Below, piece by piece: positions 1 through 8,820 of a stretch of DNA of 64,000 bases (its first letter is position 1; each line of letters opens with the position of its first letter). The notes under the pieces are model-generated. The model was not told the origin of the DNA and ran no database searches. It worked only from the letters and a program-made list of their open reading frames with translations. This DNA is from Robiginitomaculum sp. (lineage in GTDB: Bacteria > Pseudomonadota > Alphaproteobacteria > Caulobacterales > Maricaulaceae): NCBI GenBank assembly GCA_002733805.1, contig NVXG01000004.1:1-64000 (forward strand), read 5' to 3'. The translations under genes were made by a program, and so were the position numbers.

Positions 1-701
1 TGCTCATCGGATAGCCAAAAATAACGCCTCATGCTCCAAAACCTCCATGATAAATCACAAGGCATTGAATCAGTTATAGGTTAATGAGTTCTGACCCTAA
101 AGGATAGCGAAACCGGCATTGTGTCCGTCTTCATATGAAATGGGACAATCAGTACAAGCGTACCTGATTGCGTGCATACCTTGCGTATGGTGCATTACTG
201 ACCCGGTTAGCCCTGTGGTACGCTCGCAAACAAGTCAGCGACAGGCATACGAACATTGCGGTTGAAATCAATAACAAAGCACCATCTGCCAGTTCGCAGT
301 TTTATCGCTTTTGGCGCACCAATTTTCTATCTCTCGCGAAATTCTAATCTGATTTGCAAATTTTGTTGAGTGACGGAAATCCATCCCTCATATTTTCAAA
401 CAAATAAGAGCTATGTGAACACCGGTTCAGTGTCCTACTTTGAACGAGTTGAAGACACTCGACTAACGTTCCCTCACGACCTCATAACGCCCTCCCCCTA
501 ATAAGCAACATCTTCAATTTGCTGGAAGTGGACACTTTTGACTTGTCTACGAACGGAGGGCATGGACCCAAGCTGCCTTCAATACGTCCAAATAAAACAA
601 GGCTTTGGGTTGTGAGGTTATTGAATTTTTCTGGTGTTTACTCTCATCCTGCAATTGCACTAAAGTTGTTTCACTAGAAACTCACTTCAGGGGATCCATC
701 G
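1..701. other. Gene-poor stretch at the window edge
   Basis: No convincing gene is visible. Frames are short and broken. One open stretch of about 58 codons near 169-345 on the + strand begins only with TTG, has no ribosome binding site, and resembles nothing I recognise. An inverted AGTGTC/GACACT pair with a loop of about 20 bases sits near 430-461. The region could be a decayed gene or a long intergenic region belonging to whatever lies to the left. Confidence 0.4.
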
Positions 702-1208
702 ATGTCATTTGTAGAGCTTGATCTTATTATCGGTATAGTTGGATCCATCGCTGTGATCCTGACACTCGGTATTCTCGCATTTCAGATCAACCGGGCAAGA
801 AAGGAGATTTCTCGAGAGAACGCCCGCAGCATGATCCGTCACAACAACGAAATTTTGCTCAAAATGTCTGAGGACTCAGAACTCATGGATGTTCATATTC
901 GAGGACAAAAAGATTTCGAAAGTCTTACCGAAGCTGAGCGTATGAGGTGGGGTTTTTGGCTCTTCACTTGGATCACCCAGTCCGAACAAGGATTTATTGA
1001 TCAGCATCAAAAGAACATTTTAGGACTTGACCTGGATGGGTATGTCGAAGGCTTGGCACTTACTCTTCGCAGCAACGGTGGCAAAGCCATTTGGCCTCGA
1101 ATGAAAGGAATGTTCGATCCGGTCTTTTGTGAAGCCGTCGAACGTCAAATGGCTAAGTCCAGTACGACACAAATGGAGAGATTCACCGACCTAGAATGGA
1201 AAGCATAG
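702..1208 (+). CDS. Small membrane-anchored protein of unknown function
   Basis: A 168-residue protein I do not recognise. Residues about 7-28 form one hydrophobic N-terminal helix (IGIVGSIAVILTLGILAF), followed by a basic stretch (RARKEISRENARSM), so it is probably a membrane anchor with the rest in the cytoplasm. The remainder is helical, rich in charged residues and Trp, with no catalytic motif I can name. It resembles in layout the many short bacterial proteins with one N-terminal helix and a helical soluble domain. The start follows a purine-rich GGGGAT a few bases upstream. It stands alone: no gene is visible on the left, and the next gene is convergent. Confidence 0.6.
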   Translation: MSFVELDLIIGIVGSIAVILTLGILAFQINRARKEISRENARSMIRHNNEILLKMSEDSELMDVHIRGQKDFESLTEAERMRWGFWLFTWITQSEQGFIDQHQKNILGLDLDGYVEGLALTLRSNGGKAIWPRMKGMFDPVFCEAVERQMAKSSTTQMERFTDLEWKA

Positions 1209-1285
1209 CTTCGAGCGCAAGAGCCGCAGGGGCTTAGAGCTTCGCTACATATTTTGGTATGGAACTGATCCCGTCCAAAGCAATT

Positions 1286-2743
1286 CTACAGGATGGCTTT
1301 CAGCTGCTTCAAGCCGTCCGATAGCTCGTCACCAATGGCATCATCGGCATGATAGCCTTTGAAGTATTCAATGTAGTGATCCAGCTTGATCTTGGAATTG
1401 GCCGCTTTCCAACGGTTAAACTCCGTAACCGCTTCATCCTGTTGGTTCGAGTTCATCAAGGCGATAACGCGGCACATACCGTCATGTTCCGAATTGGTAT
1501 TGGCCAGAAGGTCAGCGACCAAGGGATAATTTCGACGGCACAATTCGCAGTAACCTAAAAAAGTGCGAGTCCAGACGCCGTATTCATGATTGGGAAATGT
1601 ATCTTGAAACTGCTTGATGAGAGCGATGCCTTCTTCTTCACGTCCGACTTTTGCGTAGGCCACGCCCGCATGGGCCATAGCGAACGGCGACGCCAAAAAA
1701 ATATCAGGCTGGCGCTCAATGGATCGTTCGTAAAGCTCAACGGATCGCTGAGGGTTCGTCGCCCAGTAGGAATTGATTATTGGCCATAACGCCTCGGCAT
1801 TGTCATACCCGATCTTGGCAGCCTTGTCGGCCTCGCGCACCGCTTCATTACGTTCTGCACTGACCGCTTCAGTCCAACCCGAGACGCTTCGCCATGACAG
1901 GATCATGGCAAGTGCCGAATGCGCCAATGCGTAGTTCGGATCAAGCGCAATTGCTTTACGCGCATCAAGCATTCCCTGATTGAGCGTTTCGGGGCGCCAA
2001 TCCCAAGTGACCGACAAGGCTCTGCGGGTTAACTCCCATGCCATCAAATTTTCAGGTGGCTGGCGGAGCGCCCGCGCACCCTCAACACGGACTATTACGC
2101 CACCGAGTGCGCTGACCACACCTTTGGCGATCTCGTCTTGAATAGTGAAAATGTCGTCTGCAGGTCGATCAAATTTTTGAGACCATTTCTGATGCTTGTC
2201 ATTAATATCAGTAAGCTCAGCGGAGACGCGCAATTGATTGCCATTTCGCCGAACGCTGCCGGTTAGGGCATACCTTCCGCCAAGGTCACGCGCGATCTGC
2301 AAAGCATCGTCATTAGGTTTCAAAACCCGAGCAATGGCTTGGCGCGGCACAACACGCACAACCTTTACCAAGGTCAGCAAAGATGTGATGTCATCTGTCA
2401 GACCTTCTGCTGTAATCTGCTCAACTTCGTCATGCTCGCGATAGCGAAAAGGTAGAACAACAATGGATGGCTCTTCAGTTGACAAGTTGGTTGGTGAGGC
2501 CTGAGATTTCGACTGTTTTGGTGTCTCGCCAGACCGTGAACCCTGCGCCCAAGCAAGGATCAAGACCAGCGGAAAGCCGATTATCAGCAGCACCAGAACT
2601 GATTGATCGATCCAGGTCGGAAGTTCCAAAGTTTGCTCGAGAACGACAGCTACTTGCAGCATCACCCATGCGGCACCGAGATAAAGCGCCGCGAACTGAA
2701 ACGCACGCCGCTTCCAAAGCTGTCGCAAGAATTCAGGCATCAT
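1286..2743 (-). CDS. TolB-like domain and TPR membrane protein
   Basis: A 485-residue protein. The N-terminus carries two hydrophobic helices (about 14-34 and 47-66). A TolB/FlgO-like alpha/beta domain follows (about 92-210; signatures IVVLPFRYR, ALTGSVRRNG, RVSAELTDI), then a helical region of TPR type (about 250-470; ALDPNYALAHSALAM, AYAKVGREEEGIALI). This arrangement is common in alphaproteobacteria, often behind an adenylate cyclase or CadC-like DNA-binding domain; neither is present here. The role is unknown, probably a membrane scaffold or sensor. The start codon is doubled (ATGATG); the second Met is better spaced from the GGGGG ribosome binding site. It is transcribed away from the nor operon, so a functional link is not implied. 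Confidence 0.75.
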   Translation of the reverse strand: MMPEFLRQLWKRRAFQFAALYLGAAWVMLQVAVVLEQTLELPTWIDQSVLVLLIIGFPLVLILAWAQGSRSGETPKQSKSQASPTNLSTEEPSIVVLPFRYREHDEVEQITAEGLTDDITSLLTLVKVVRVVPRQAIARVLKPNDDALQIARDLGGRYALTGSVRRNGNQLRVSAELTDINDKHQKWSQKFDRPADDIFTIQDEIAKGVVSALGGVIVRVEGARALRQPPENLMAWELTRRALSVTWDWRPETLNQGMLDARKAIALDPNYALAHSALAMILSWRSVSGWTEAVSAERNEAVREADKAAKIGYDNAEALWPIINSYWATNPQRSVELYERSIERQPDIFLASPFAMAHAGVAYAKVGREEEGIALIKQFQDTFPNHEYGVWTRTFLGYCELCRRNYPLVADLLANTNSEHDGMCRVIALMNSNQQDEAVTEFNRWKAANSKIKLDHYIEYFKGYHADDAIGDELSDGLKQLKAIL

Positions 2744-3282
2744 ATCCCCCTTAGCATATTTGATAACAATATCTGTGACTTTGTACTATCATATTATTCA
2801 CAATGAGGATTTAGGCGACCTGTCAGGCGGAATATAGTGCATATTTTCTGTGTACAAATTTGTGTAAACTAAGGGCTGAATAATTTTACTTATGTAAGTA
2901 ATATATTGATTTATAAGTAAAAATATTTTACGAAATTCAAACAAGGAAATGAACCTGGCAACCTCTCGGTCGCACCATATTTCTGACGCTATCGCGACGG
3001 CAAGCCTCGCTACTTGAGCGCGTGGTTGGGTTCGAGGTTCGTCCTCTTACCCGCATCATTTTTTCTGGTCTTATCTCGATGCCGACGCTCGCTACTTGAG
3101 GGCAAGCCGAGAAATCACCGGATATTGGCCGGGCAATTGATTCCAAATCCTCCATTGCTACCTTTTGCCACATTTTCATTTGGCCCCATCCACGCGAGCA
3201 AGGCATGTCTGGCAAAGATCGAGTTGCGTGCATGTGCCCTAGCATTTGCTTCGCTTGTTGATCGAAATACAAGGGGCACGTC
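2744..3282. promoter_or_regulatory. Intergenic leader of the nor operon
   Basis: About 540 bases between two divergent genes, so it must hold both promoters. It starts AT-rich (2750-2940) and becomes mixed. Two copies of the 13-mer CTCGCTACTTGAG lie at 3006-3018 and 3088-3100. I found no clear FNR/NnrR box (TTGAT-N4-ATCAA) or NsrR site at a workable distance from norC. An AGGGGC ribosome binding site sits at 3272-3277 before the norC ATG. Overlapping open frames here look like chance. Confidence 0.4.
3006..3100 (+). repeat. Pair of 13-bp direct repeats in the nor leader
   Basis: CTCGCTACTTGAG occurs at 3006-3018 and again at 3088-3100, 82 bp apart start to start. The flanks are only partly alike (caagc before and gcgcg after the first; gacg before and ggcaag after the second). 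It may be an old duplication or a protein-binding element. Confidence 0.5.
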
Positions 3283-3726
3283 ATGCATACAAAATCCGCA
3301 GCCCGTAATATTTTTTACGGTGGCTCGCTATTTTTCTTACTAATTTTTTTCGGTTTAACTTTCAATTCCCACATGTATATCGTCAATAAATCGACGGACC
3401 ATGCGGGCATTACTGACGCGGTAAAGCACGGTAAAAAAATCTGGGAAGATAAATCCTGTATAAATTGTCACACCATTTTAGGCGAGGGTGCATATTTTGC
3501 GCCAGAGCTGGGAAATGTCTGGGTACGATATGGCGGCCGGGAAGACCCGGAAGGTGCCAAGGAAGGCATCAAGGCATGGATGCAAAGCCAGCCGACTGGC
3601 ATTGAAGGCCGTCGGCAAATGCCACAATTCAATTTAACAGATGAAGAGCTGAACGATTTAGCAGAATTTCTGCGGTGGGTCAGCACCATTGATACCAATG
3701 GTTGGCCGCCGAATGATGCGGGTTAA
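3283..3726 (+). CDS. norC: Nitric oxide reductase cytochrome c subunit NorC
   Basis: The small subunit of cNOR. It passes electrons from periplasmic cytochrome c or cupredoxin to NorB for reduction of two NO to N2O. At 147 residues it is of normal length. One N-terminal membrane anchor spans about 10-28 (NIFYGGSLFFLLIFFGLTF). A cytochrome c domain follows with the haem site Cys59-x-x-Cys62-His63 (CINCH) and a likely axial Met113 (RRQMPQF). The motif GEGAYFAPELGNVW is typical of NorC. It is the first gene of norCBQDEF and is followed by norB after 14 bp. Confidence 0.97.
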   Translation: MHTKSAARNIFYGGSLFFLLIFFGLTFNSHMYIVNKSTDHAGITDAVKHGKKIWEDKSCINCHTILGEGAYFAPELGNVWVRYGGREDPEGAKEGIKAWMQSQPTGIEGRRQMPQFNLTDEELNDLAEFLRWVSTIDTNGWPPNDAG

Positions 3727-3740
3727 GGGGAGCAAGTGAA

Positions 3741-5108
3741 ATGAAATATACTACACAAAAAGTTGCCATGGCGTACTTTGCGGTCGCCATGGCCTTGTTT
3801 GCGATACAGGTGCTGGGCGGCTTGCTGGCTGGCTTTATCTATATCGCCCCCAATTTTCTGGCGGAAATCGTACCGTTTAATGTCGTGCGGATGATCCATA
3901 CCAATGCGCTGGTTGTCTGGTTATTACTCGGGTTTTTCGGGGCGAGCTATTATTTGATCCCGGAAGAAGCCGAACGAGAACTGTACAGTCCCAAAATCGC
4001 CTATCTGCAATTGATCTTGCTGACGGTCGGCACGCTGGGCGCGGTGATAACCTATGCGTTTAACCTATTCGAGGGTAATTTCTTCCTGGGCCTTCAAGGT
4101 CGCGAGTTTCTGGAGCAACCGCTTTGGGTAAAACTGGGCATTATTGTTGGCGCGTTGATGTTCCTGTTCAATATCTCAATGACAGTCTTGAAGGGTCGCA
4201 AGACCGCAATCACCAATGTCTTGCTGTTGGGCCTGTGGGGGATCGCCATTTTCTTCCTGTTTTCCCTATACGTTCCATCTAATCTCGCCTTGGACAAAAT
4301 GTACTGGTGGTACGTGATCCATCTGTGGGTTGAGGGCGTTTGGGAATTGGTGATGGCGGCAATCCTGGCCTTCCTGCTGCTCAAACTGACCGGTGTTGAT
4401 CGGGAAATTGTCGAGAAATGGATTTATGTCATCGTGGCGCTGGCTCTCTTTTCAGGGGTGTTGGGCACCGGGCATCATTATTACTGGATTGGCACACCGG
4501 GCTATTGGACCTGGGTCGGTTCGATCTTCTCGGCGCTTGAAGTATTCCCGTTCTTTGCCATGGTTCTGTTTTCCTTCACCATGGTTTGGAAAGGGGGGCG
4601 CGATCACCCCAACAAGGCGGCTATTCTCTGGTCGCTGGGCGCAGCGGTTCTGGCCTTTTTCGGGGCTGGGGTCTGGGGCTTTATGCACACCTTGCATCCG
4701 ATAAACTTTTACTCGCACGGTACGCAGGTAACAGCCGCGCACGCGCATCTGGCTTTCTTTGGGGCTTATGTCTCGATTAATCTGGCCATTATCACCTATG
4801 CCATGCCGTATCTGTTCAAGCGCGAACCGTATAATCAGGTGCTGAACATGATCAGTTTCTGGGTGATGAGTTCGTCCATGGTGTTCATGACCATCTCGCT
4901 GACCTTTGCCGGTGCCTTGCAAACTCATTTGCAGCGGGTGATTGGCGAAGACTACATGTCGGTGCAGGATCAATTGGGCCTGTTCTATCACATGCGGTTT
5001 TGGGCCGGTGCGGTGTTTGTGATCGGCGCACTGCTGTTCATTTACTCGATCTTTGTGCCGCGCAATAAGGAGCTGATCTCGGCTTCACCGTCGGCCAAGG
5101 CGAAGTAG
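3741..5108 (+). CDS. norB: Nitric oxide reductase catalytic subunit NorB
   Basis: Catalytic haem-copper-oxidase-family subunit with haem b, haem b3 and non-haem iron FeB, reducing NO to N2O in the inner membrane. It has 455 residues and about 12 membrane helices. By comparison with known cNORs the visible ligands are His53 and His336 for haem b, His334 for haem b3, and His194, His245, His246 and Glu198 around FeB (HLWVEG, GTGHHYYWIG, AAHAHLAFFG). It lacks the long N-terminal quinol-oxidase extension of qNOR and follows norC, so it is the cytochrome-c-dependent type. An AGGGGAG ribosome binding site precedes the ATG. Confidence 0.98.
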   Translation: MKYTTQKVAMAYFAVAMALFAIQVLGGLLAGFIYIAPNFLAEIVPFNVVRMIHTNALVVWLLLGFFGASYYLIPEEAERELYSPKIAYLQLILLTVGTLGAVITYAFNLFEGNFFLGLQGREFLEQPLWVKLGIIVGALMFLFNISMTVLKGRKTAITNVLLLGLWGIAIFFLFSLYVPSNLALDKMYWWYVIHLWVEGVWELVMAAILAFLLLKLTGVDREIVEKWIYVIVALALFSGVLGTGHHYYWIGTPGYWTWVGSIFSALEVFPFFAMVLFSFTMVWKGGRDHPNKAAILWSLGAAVLAFFGAGVWGFMHTLHPINFYSHGTQVTAAHAHLAFFGAYVSINLAIITYAMPYLFKREPYNQVLNMISFWVMSSSMVFMTISLTFAGALQTHLQRVIGEDYMSVQDQLGLFYHMRFWAGAVFVIGALLFIYSIFVPRNKELISASPSAKAK

Positions 5109-5117
5109 GCTCGCGGT

Positions 5118-5927
5118 TTGGCTTCGCAGGTAAAGAGCGTGCAAGGCGCATCCCCGGTCCCTTTTTATCAAGAGATCGGGGACGAGTGCGCGGTCTTTGA
5201 AATGGCCTATCGCTTGGGCTTGCCTTTGCTGCTCAAAGGGCCAACCGGTTGCGGTAAAACGCGGTTTGTTAGCCATATGGCGGCCAAACTTGGCCTGCCG
5301 CTTAGCACTATTGCTTGCCATGACGATCTGGCGGCAGCGGATCTGACCGGGCGCTATTTGCTCAAGGGCGGCGAAACCGTGTGGGCCGATGGTCCGCTGA
5401 CTTCGGCGGTGCGCCATGGCGGCATTTGCTATCTGGATGAGGTTGTCGAAGCGCGCAAAGACGTAACCGTTGTGATCCACCCCCTGACCGATGATCGGCG
5501 AATTTTACCGCTAGATCGGACCGGTGAAACTCTGCACGCCCCGGATAACTTCATGTTGGTCATCTCGTATAATCCGGGGTATCAAAATATCTTAAAATCG
5601 CTAAAGCCCAGCACACGACAGCGTTTTTTGGCTCTGGAATTTGATTTCCCACCACCGGCTGCCGAAATCAATATCATCGCGCGTGAAAGTGGCCTGGACC
5701 CGGAGAAGTGCGAGCCGTTGGTTCGATTGGCTGCGAAATTGCGCGGCTTGAAAGGCCAAGACCTCGAAGAGGGCGTATCAACCCGGTTGCTGGTCTATTG
5801 TGCTTCGTTGATTGTGGCCGGTATGAAGTTGGAACGAGCCATTGAAGTGGCCCTGATTGAACCGTTAAGCGATGATGCAGACGTCAAAGCTGGTTTGCGG
5901 GACATTGTTCAAGCCATTTACGGATAA
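5118..5927 (+). CDS. norQ: MoxR-type AAA ATPase NorQ
   Basis: A MoxR-family ATPase needed, with NorD, to activate NO reductase, probably by remodelling it during insertion of the non-haem iron. The Walker A motif is GPTGCGKT (residues 41-48). Walker B lies in GGICYLDEV (about 96-104). The CbbQ/NirQ/NorQ C-terminal domain is present (VRLAAKLRGLKGQDLEEGVSTRLLVYCA). The open frame begins at a TTG; a GTG 22 bp further on (about 5140) is an alternative start and homologues are needed to decide. It follows norB by 9 bp, and its stop overlaps the norD start. Confidence 0.94.
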   Translation: MASQVKSVQGASPVPFYQEIGDECAVFEMAYRLGLPLLLKGPTGCGKTRFVSHMAAKLGLPLSTIACHDDLAAADLTGRYLLKGGETVWADGPLTSAVRHGGICYLDEVVEARKDVTVVIHPLTDDRRILPLDRTGETLHAPDNFMLVISYNPGYQNILKSLKPSTRQRFLALEFDFPPPAAEINIIARESGLDPEKCEPLVRLAAKLRGLKGQDLEEGVSTRLLVYCASLIVAGMKLERAIEVALIEPLSDDADVKAGLRDIVQAIYG

Positions 5928-7864
5928 TGCCAAGGTTTACCGATTTTTTTGAACCGGAAGAAATTGTCGGTGGCCTTTGGCATCAGATGATGGCTGATGT
6001 CGGGCGCGAAACCAGCTTTGAGGACGCGGCAGTTCACCTTGAGGCCTATCGTAATTCGTTGGGCATCTTGTATCGGGGTCTGGGGGGTAAGCGCGGGATC
6101 GAGCTTAAACCGATTGGCCGACAACCTGCCGCTTATCGCAAAAGTTTTCTGGCGAGGATCACCCATGGCTCCGATCAGGTCACTCAGGCCAGATGTGATG
6201 GCGATACGTTGTTCCTGCCGATCACCATTGATATGTTTGCCCAAAAAACTGCCAATGCTGACCTTTATAAATGGCTGACTGTATGGGCCGCCAGCACAAC
6301 AGAACAATGGCCCGAACCTGTACTTGATCCGTTGCAAAACGATATTGCATTTATTCGTTGTGCCCATCGTGTCAGTCAAAAAGTGTTGGCCCAATATCCG
6401 GGCATCAAATCTATTTATGATGACTTGTTGCCACAATTTCTGGCAGCCCGGCCAACGCGGACGCTGCCCCGGCAAGAGGCCGAAATTGAAGCGACCATTT
6501 TGGCATTGCTTGGCAACCGGCAAACGCATGGAGCCATTTGGGATGCAATGTGCGGTTCCGATCAAACCTTGCATAGCCTTGTCGCGGCCAAAGGATACAA
6601 GACCTTTTTGCCGGTGGTTTTCTGGGGACAGGTCGATCGACAGCGATTGGTTAAACCCGGTCAATCGAAAGCACCGGACGCAGGGGCATCACTTGCTACC
6701 GAAAGCGAGAACGAGAAAACCCTGAAAGCCCGGCGTAGAAAATCGGATCAGGTAGAGAAGAAAAGTTCGCTCCTGCTCAACCGGTTCGAGACGATTTTGT
6801 CGTGGTCGGAAATGATGAATATCCCCCGGGCTATCGAAGACGATGACGAAGATCACGCCAAAAAGGCGGCCAATGATCAAGAGGAGTTGGGCTTGGTCAA
6901 CATTGCCAAAAAGGCTTCGACCAAACTCAAATTTGATCTCGACCTTGCTCCGGAAGATGTGGTGCATGAACAATTGGCGGCCAAGCATACCTATCCGGAA
7001 TGGGATTACCGTAAAAACCTGTATTACCGGGACCATTGCCGGGTGCTGGTCGGTCCTGCACAGCAAATGGAGCCGGGTCAGTTCTGGCAGCCGGACAAGG
7101 CATCGAAACGCCGTATTCTGGCTGTGAAGCGACAGTTTGAAGCGTTGCGGCCCAAAGCCGAACGACTGCACCGTCAAATTGACGGCAATGAACTGGACAT
7201 GGATGCGATCATTCGAGCCAGATGTGATTTTCTGGCCAATGGAGAAAGCTCTACCCACGTGTTTTCGGACTACCGACAGAAGGCGCGCGACCTGTCGGTC
7301 AGTGTGTTGGTTGATATTTCTCGCTCTTCCGAAAGCTGGATTGAGGGGCGGCAGGTCATCGAAATATCCAAAGAGGCGCTGATGGCGTTGGCATTGGGTC
7401 TGGCCGCTTGCGGCGATGACAATGCCATTTATAGCTTTTCTTCATTGAAGCGCGATCGGGTGATGGTTTCTACGTTGAAAGGTTTTTCGGAAACCCTTGG
7501 CCCGGCTGTGTTTTCACGTATTGGTGCGTTAAAACCCGGGTTTTATACCCGGCTCGGCGCGGCTATTCGCCATGTCAGTAAAGAATTATCAGCTACTCAA
7601 AGCACCAAGCGGCTATTGCTGGTGCTGACCGATGGCAAACCGAATGATCTGGATCATTATGAGGGCCGTTACGGCGTCGAAGATACGGCGCGCGCGGTGC
7701 GGGAGGCCCGGCGGTTGGGTCATGCAGTTTTTGGCATTACTATCGACAAAAAAGCCCAAAGCTATTTTCCATACATTTTTGGACGAAATGCGTTTTCCAT
7801 TATCAACCATGCTAATGATTTAATCCGTGCCTTGCCGGTGATGTATCGGCAATTGGTCACATGA
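5927..7864 (+). CDS. norD: Nitric oxide reductase activation protein NorD (VWA domain)
   Basis: A 645-residue cytoplasmic partner of NorQ. A long N-terminal helical region leads to a C-terminal von Willebrand factor A domain from about residue 455. The metal-binding DxSxS (MIDAS) is visible as VDISRSSES, and the later LVLTDGKPND and GHAVFGITID motifs are typical of NorD/CoxE proteins. A charged low-complexity stretch (about 245-330, rich in Lys, Glu and Asp) separates the halves. The start ATG overlaps the norQ stop in TAATG, which argues for translational coupling. Its end overlaps the norE start. Confidence 0.95.
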   Translation: MPRFTDFFEPEEIVGGLWHQMMADVGRETSFEDAAVHLEAYRNSLGILYRGLGGKRGIELKPIGRQPAAYRKSFLARITHGSDQVTQARCDGDTLFLPITIDMFAQKTANADLYKWLTVWAASTTEQWPEPVLDPLQNDIAFIRCAHRVSQKVLAQYPGIKSIYDDLLPQFLAARPTRTLPRQEAEIEATILALLGNRQTHGAIWDAMCGSDQTLHSLVAAKGYKTFLPVVFWGQVDRQRLVKPGQSKAPDAGASLATESENEKTLKARRRKSDQVEKKSSLLLNRFETILSWSEMMNIPRAIEDDDEDHAKKAANDQEELGLVNIAKKASTKLKFDLDLAPEDVVHEQLAAKHTYPEWDYRKNLYYRDHCRVLVGPAQQMEPGQFWQPDKASKRRILAVKRQFEALRPKAERLHRQIDGNELDMDAIIRARCDFLANGESSTHVFSDYRQKARDLSVSVLVDISRSSESWIEGRQVIEISKEALMALALGLAACGDDNAIYSFSSLKRDRVMVSTLKGFSETLGPAVFSRIGALKPGFYTRLGAAIRHVSKELSATQSTKRLLLVLTDGKPNDLDHYEGRYGVEDTARAVREARRLGHAVFGITIDKKAQSYFPYIFGRNAFSIINHANDLIRALPVMYRQLVT

Positions 7865-8439
7865 GTCAGACTTCATCAACCCATGTTCCCAATGCAGATT
7901 GGGGACCGTTGGCTGGACTGCCGGGCAATCCGATCATGTGGGTATTGATCTCTGGCGAGTTGCTGGCGTTTGGCGCGATGTTTGTGGCATTCAGTCTGGT
8001 GCGGCTGGGCGAGCCGGAGATGTTCACTGAGGCGCAAAGTCATCTCAACCGACTGGCCGGGGCGATCAATACCATGGTGTTGCTGACCAGTGGGTTTTGC
8101 GCCGCACTGGCGGTTCACTATCAGCGCTTGGATAAAACGGGGTTGACCCGATTGGCACTGGCCGGGGCGATTTGTTTTGGCTTGGTTTTTCTGGGTGTAA
8201 AATGGGTCGAATATGCTCAAAAAGCCGCCGAGGGCATTTCGATCGAAACCAACTCGTTTTATATGTTTTACTATTTGACCACGGGTTTTCACGCCATGCA
8301 TGTGGTGTTTGGCGTTTTAATTCTGTTACTGGTTTCGTGGAAAAACTCACTGGAAAATGTGGTAACCGGCACGGCGTTCTGGCACATGGTCGACCTAATT
8401 TGGGTCATTCTGTTTCCATTGATTTACCTGATTCGATAA
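7861..8439 (+). CDS. norE: NorE, cytochrome c oxidase subunit III-like protein
   Basis: A 192-residue membrane protein of the COX3 family with five predicted helices. Motifs GNPIMWVLISGELLAFGAMF, TTGFHAMHVVFG and AFWHMVDLIWVILFPLIYL match NorE. In Paracoccus, norE and norF are needed for full NO reductase activity or assembly rather than for catalysis. The ATG overlaps the end of norD by 4 bp (ATGA). No other oxidase subunit genes are nearby, so a terminal oxidase role is unlikely. Confidence 0.92.
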   Translation: MSQTSSTHVPNADWGPLAGLPGNPIMWVLISGELLAFGAMFVAFSLVRLGEPEMFTEAQSHLNRLAGAINTMVLLTSGFCAALAVHYQRLDKTGLTRLALAGAICFGLVFLGVKWVEYAQKAAEGISIETNSFYMFYYLTTGFHAMHVVFGVLILLLVSWKNSLENVVTGTAFWHMVDLIWVILFPLIYLIR

Positions 8440-8441
8440 CT

Positions 8442-8738
8442 ATGCAAAATTCTGCACCCATAACCATCCGGCATTTGTTTTTGATCTGGCTTGGCCTGAT
8501 GGTGTTAAGTCTGGGCACCATGATTGTCGGTAAGGTCAGCACAATTGGACCGCTTGGGCCCGTCTGGGTCAGTGGCTTATTGCTGGTCACTTTTATCAAG
8601 GCGGTGCTGATCCTGGATCATTTTTTGGAGTTGAAGCAAGCGCACGGGCCGTGGGCAAAGCTGTTTATCAGTTTGATTGCCGCAATCTTGCTTGTCTTGC
8701 TGGTTATTTATGCAGTGCAAAGCTATTCGGCCGGTTGA
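8442..8738 (+). CDS. norF: NorF, small subunit IV-like membrane protein
   Basis: A 98-residue membrane protein with three hydrophobic helices (about 11-30, 41-58 and 71-92). It resembles the prokaryotic cytochrome c oxidase subunit IV family; KAVLILDHFLELK is the typical motif, and NorF belongs here. The ATG at 8442 lies 2 bp after the norE stop. The same frame is open much further upstream within norE, but that part is only an overlap. It completes the norCBQDEF set in the Paracoccus order. No hairpin terminator is evident just downstream. Confidence 0.88.
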   Translation: MQNSAPITIRHLFLIWLGLMVLSLGTMIVGKVSTIGPLGPVWVSGLLLVTFIKAVLILDHFLELKQAHGPWAKLFISLIAAILLVLLVIYAVQSYSAG

Positions 8739-8820
8739 GTGGTTGGCTTAAGCTGGTTTGCAATTGCTAAATTGACCCATTTGCTTATGAAGGGGGCGCA
8801 GCCCCAAGCAGGATCAATCG

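Noticed and set aside
3258-3272. TTGATCGAAATACAA as an FNR-type box for norC
   Set aside because: It overlaps the ribosome binding site of norC and would lie downstream of any workable promoter; the second half-site also mismatches.
2937-3284. Open minus-strand frame of 115 codons across the nor leader
   Set aside because: No ribosome binding site, no recognisable domain, odd composition; it runs across the leader and both direct repeats. Most likely chance.
8739-8820. Mg2+ riboswitch before mgtE
   Set aside because: The gap is only 82 bp, too short for a ykoK-type element, and contains only a small GC hairpin.
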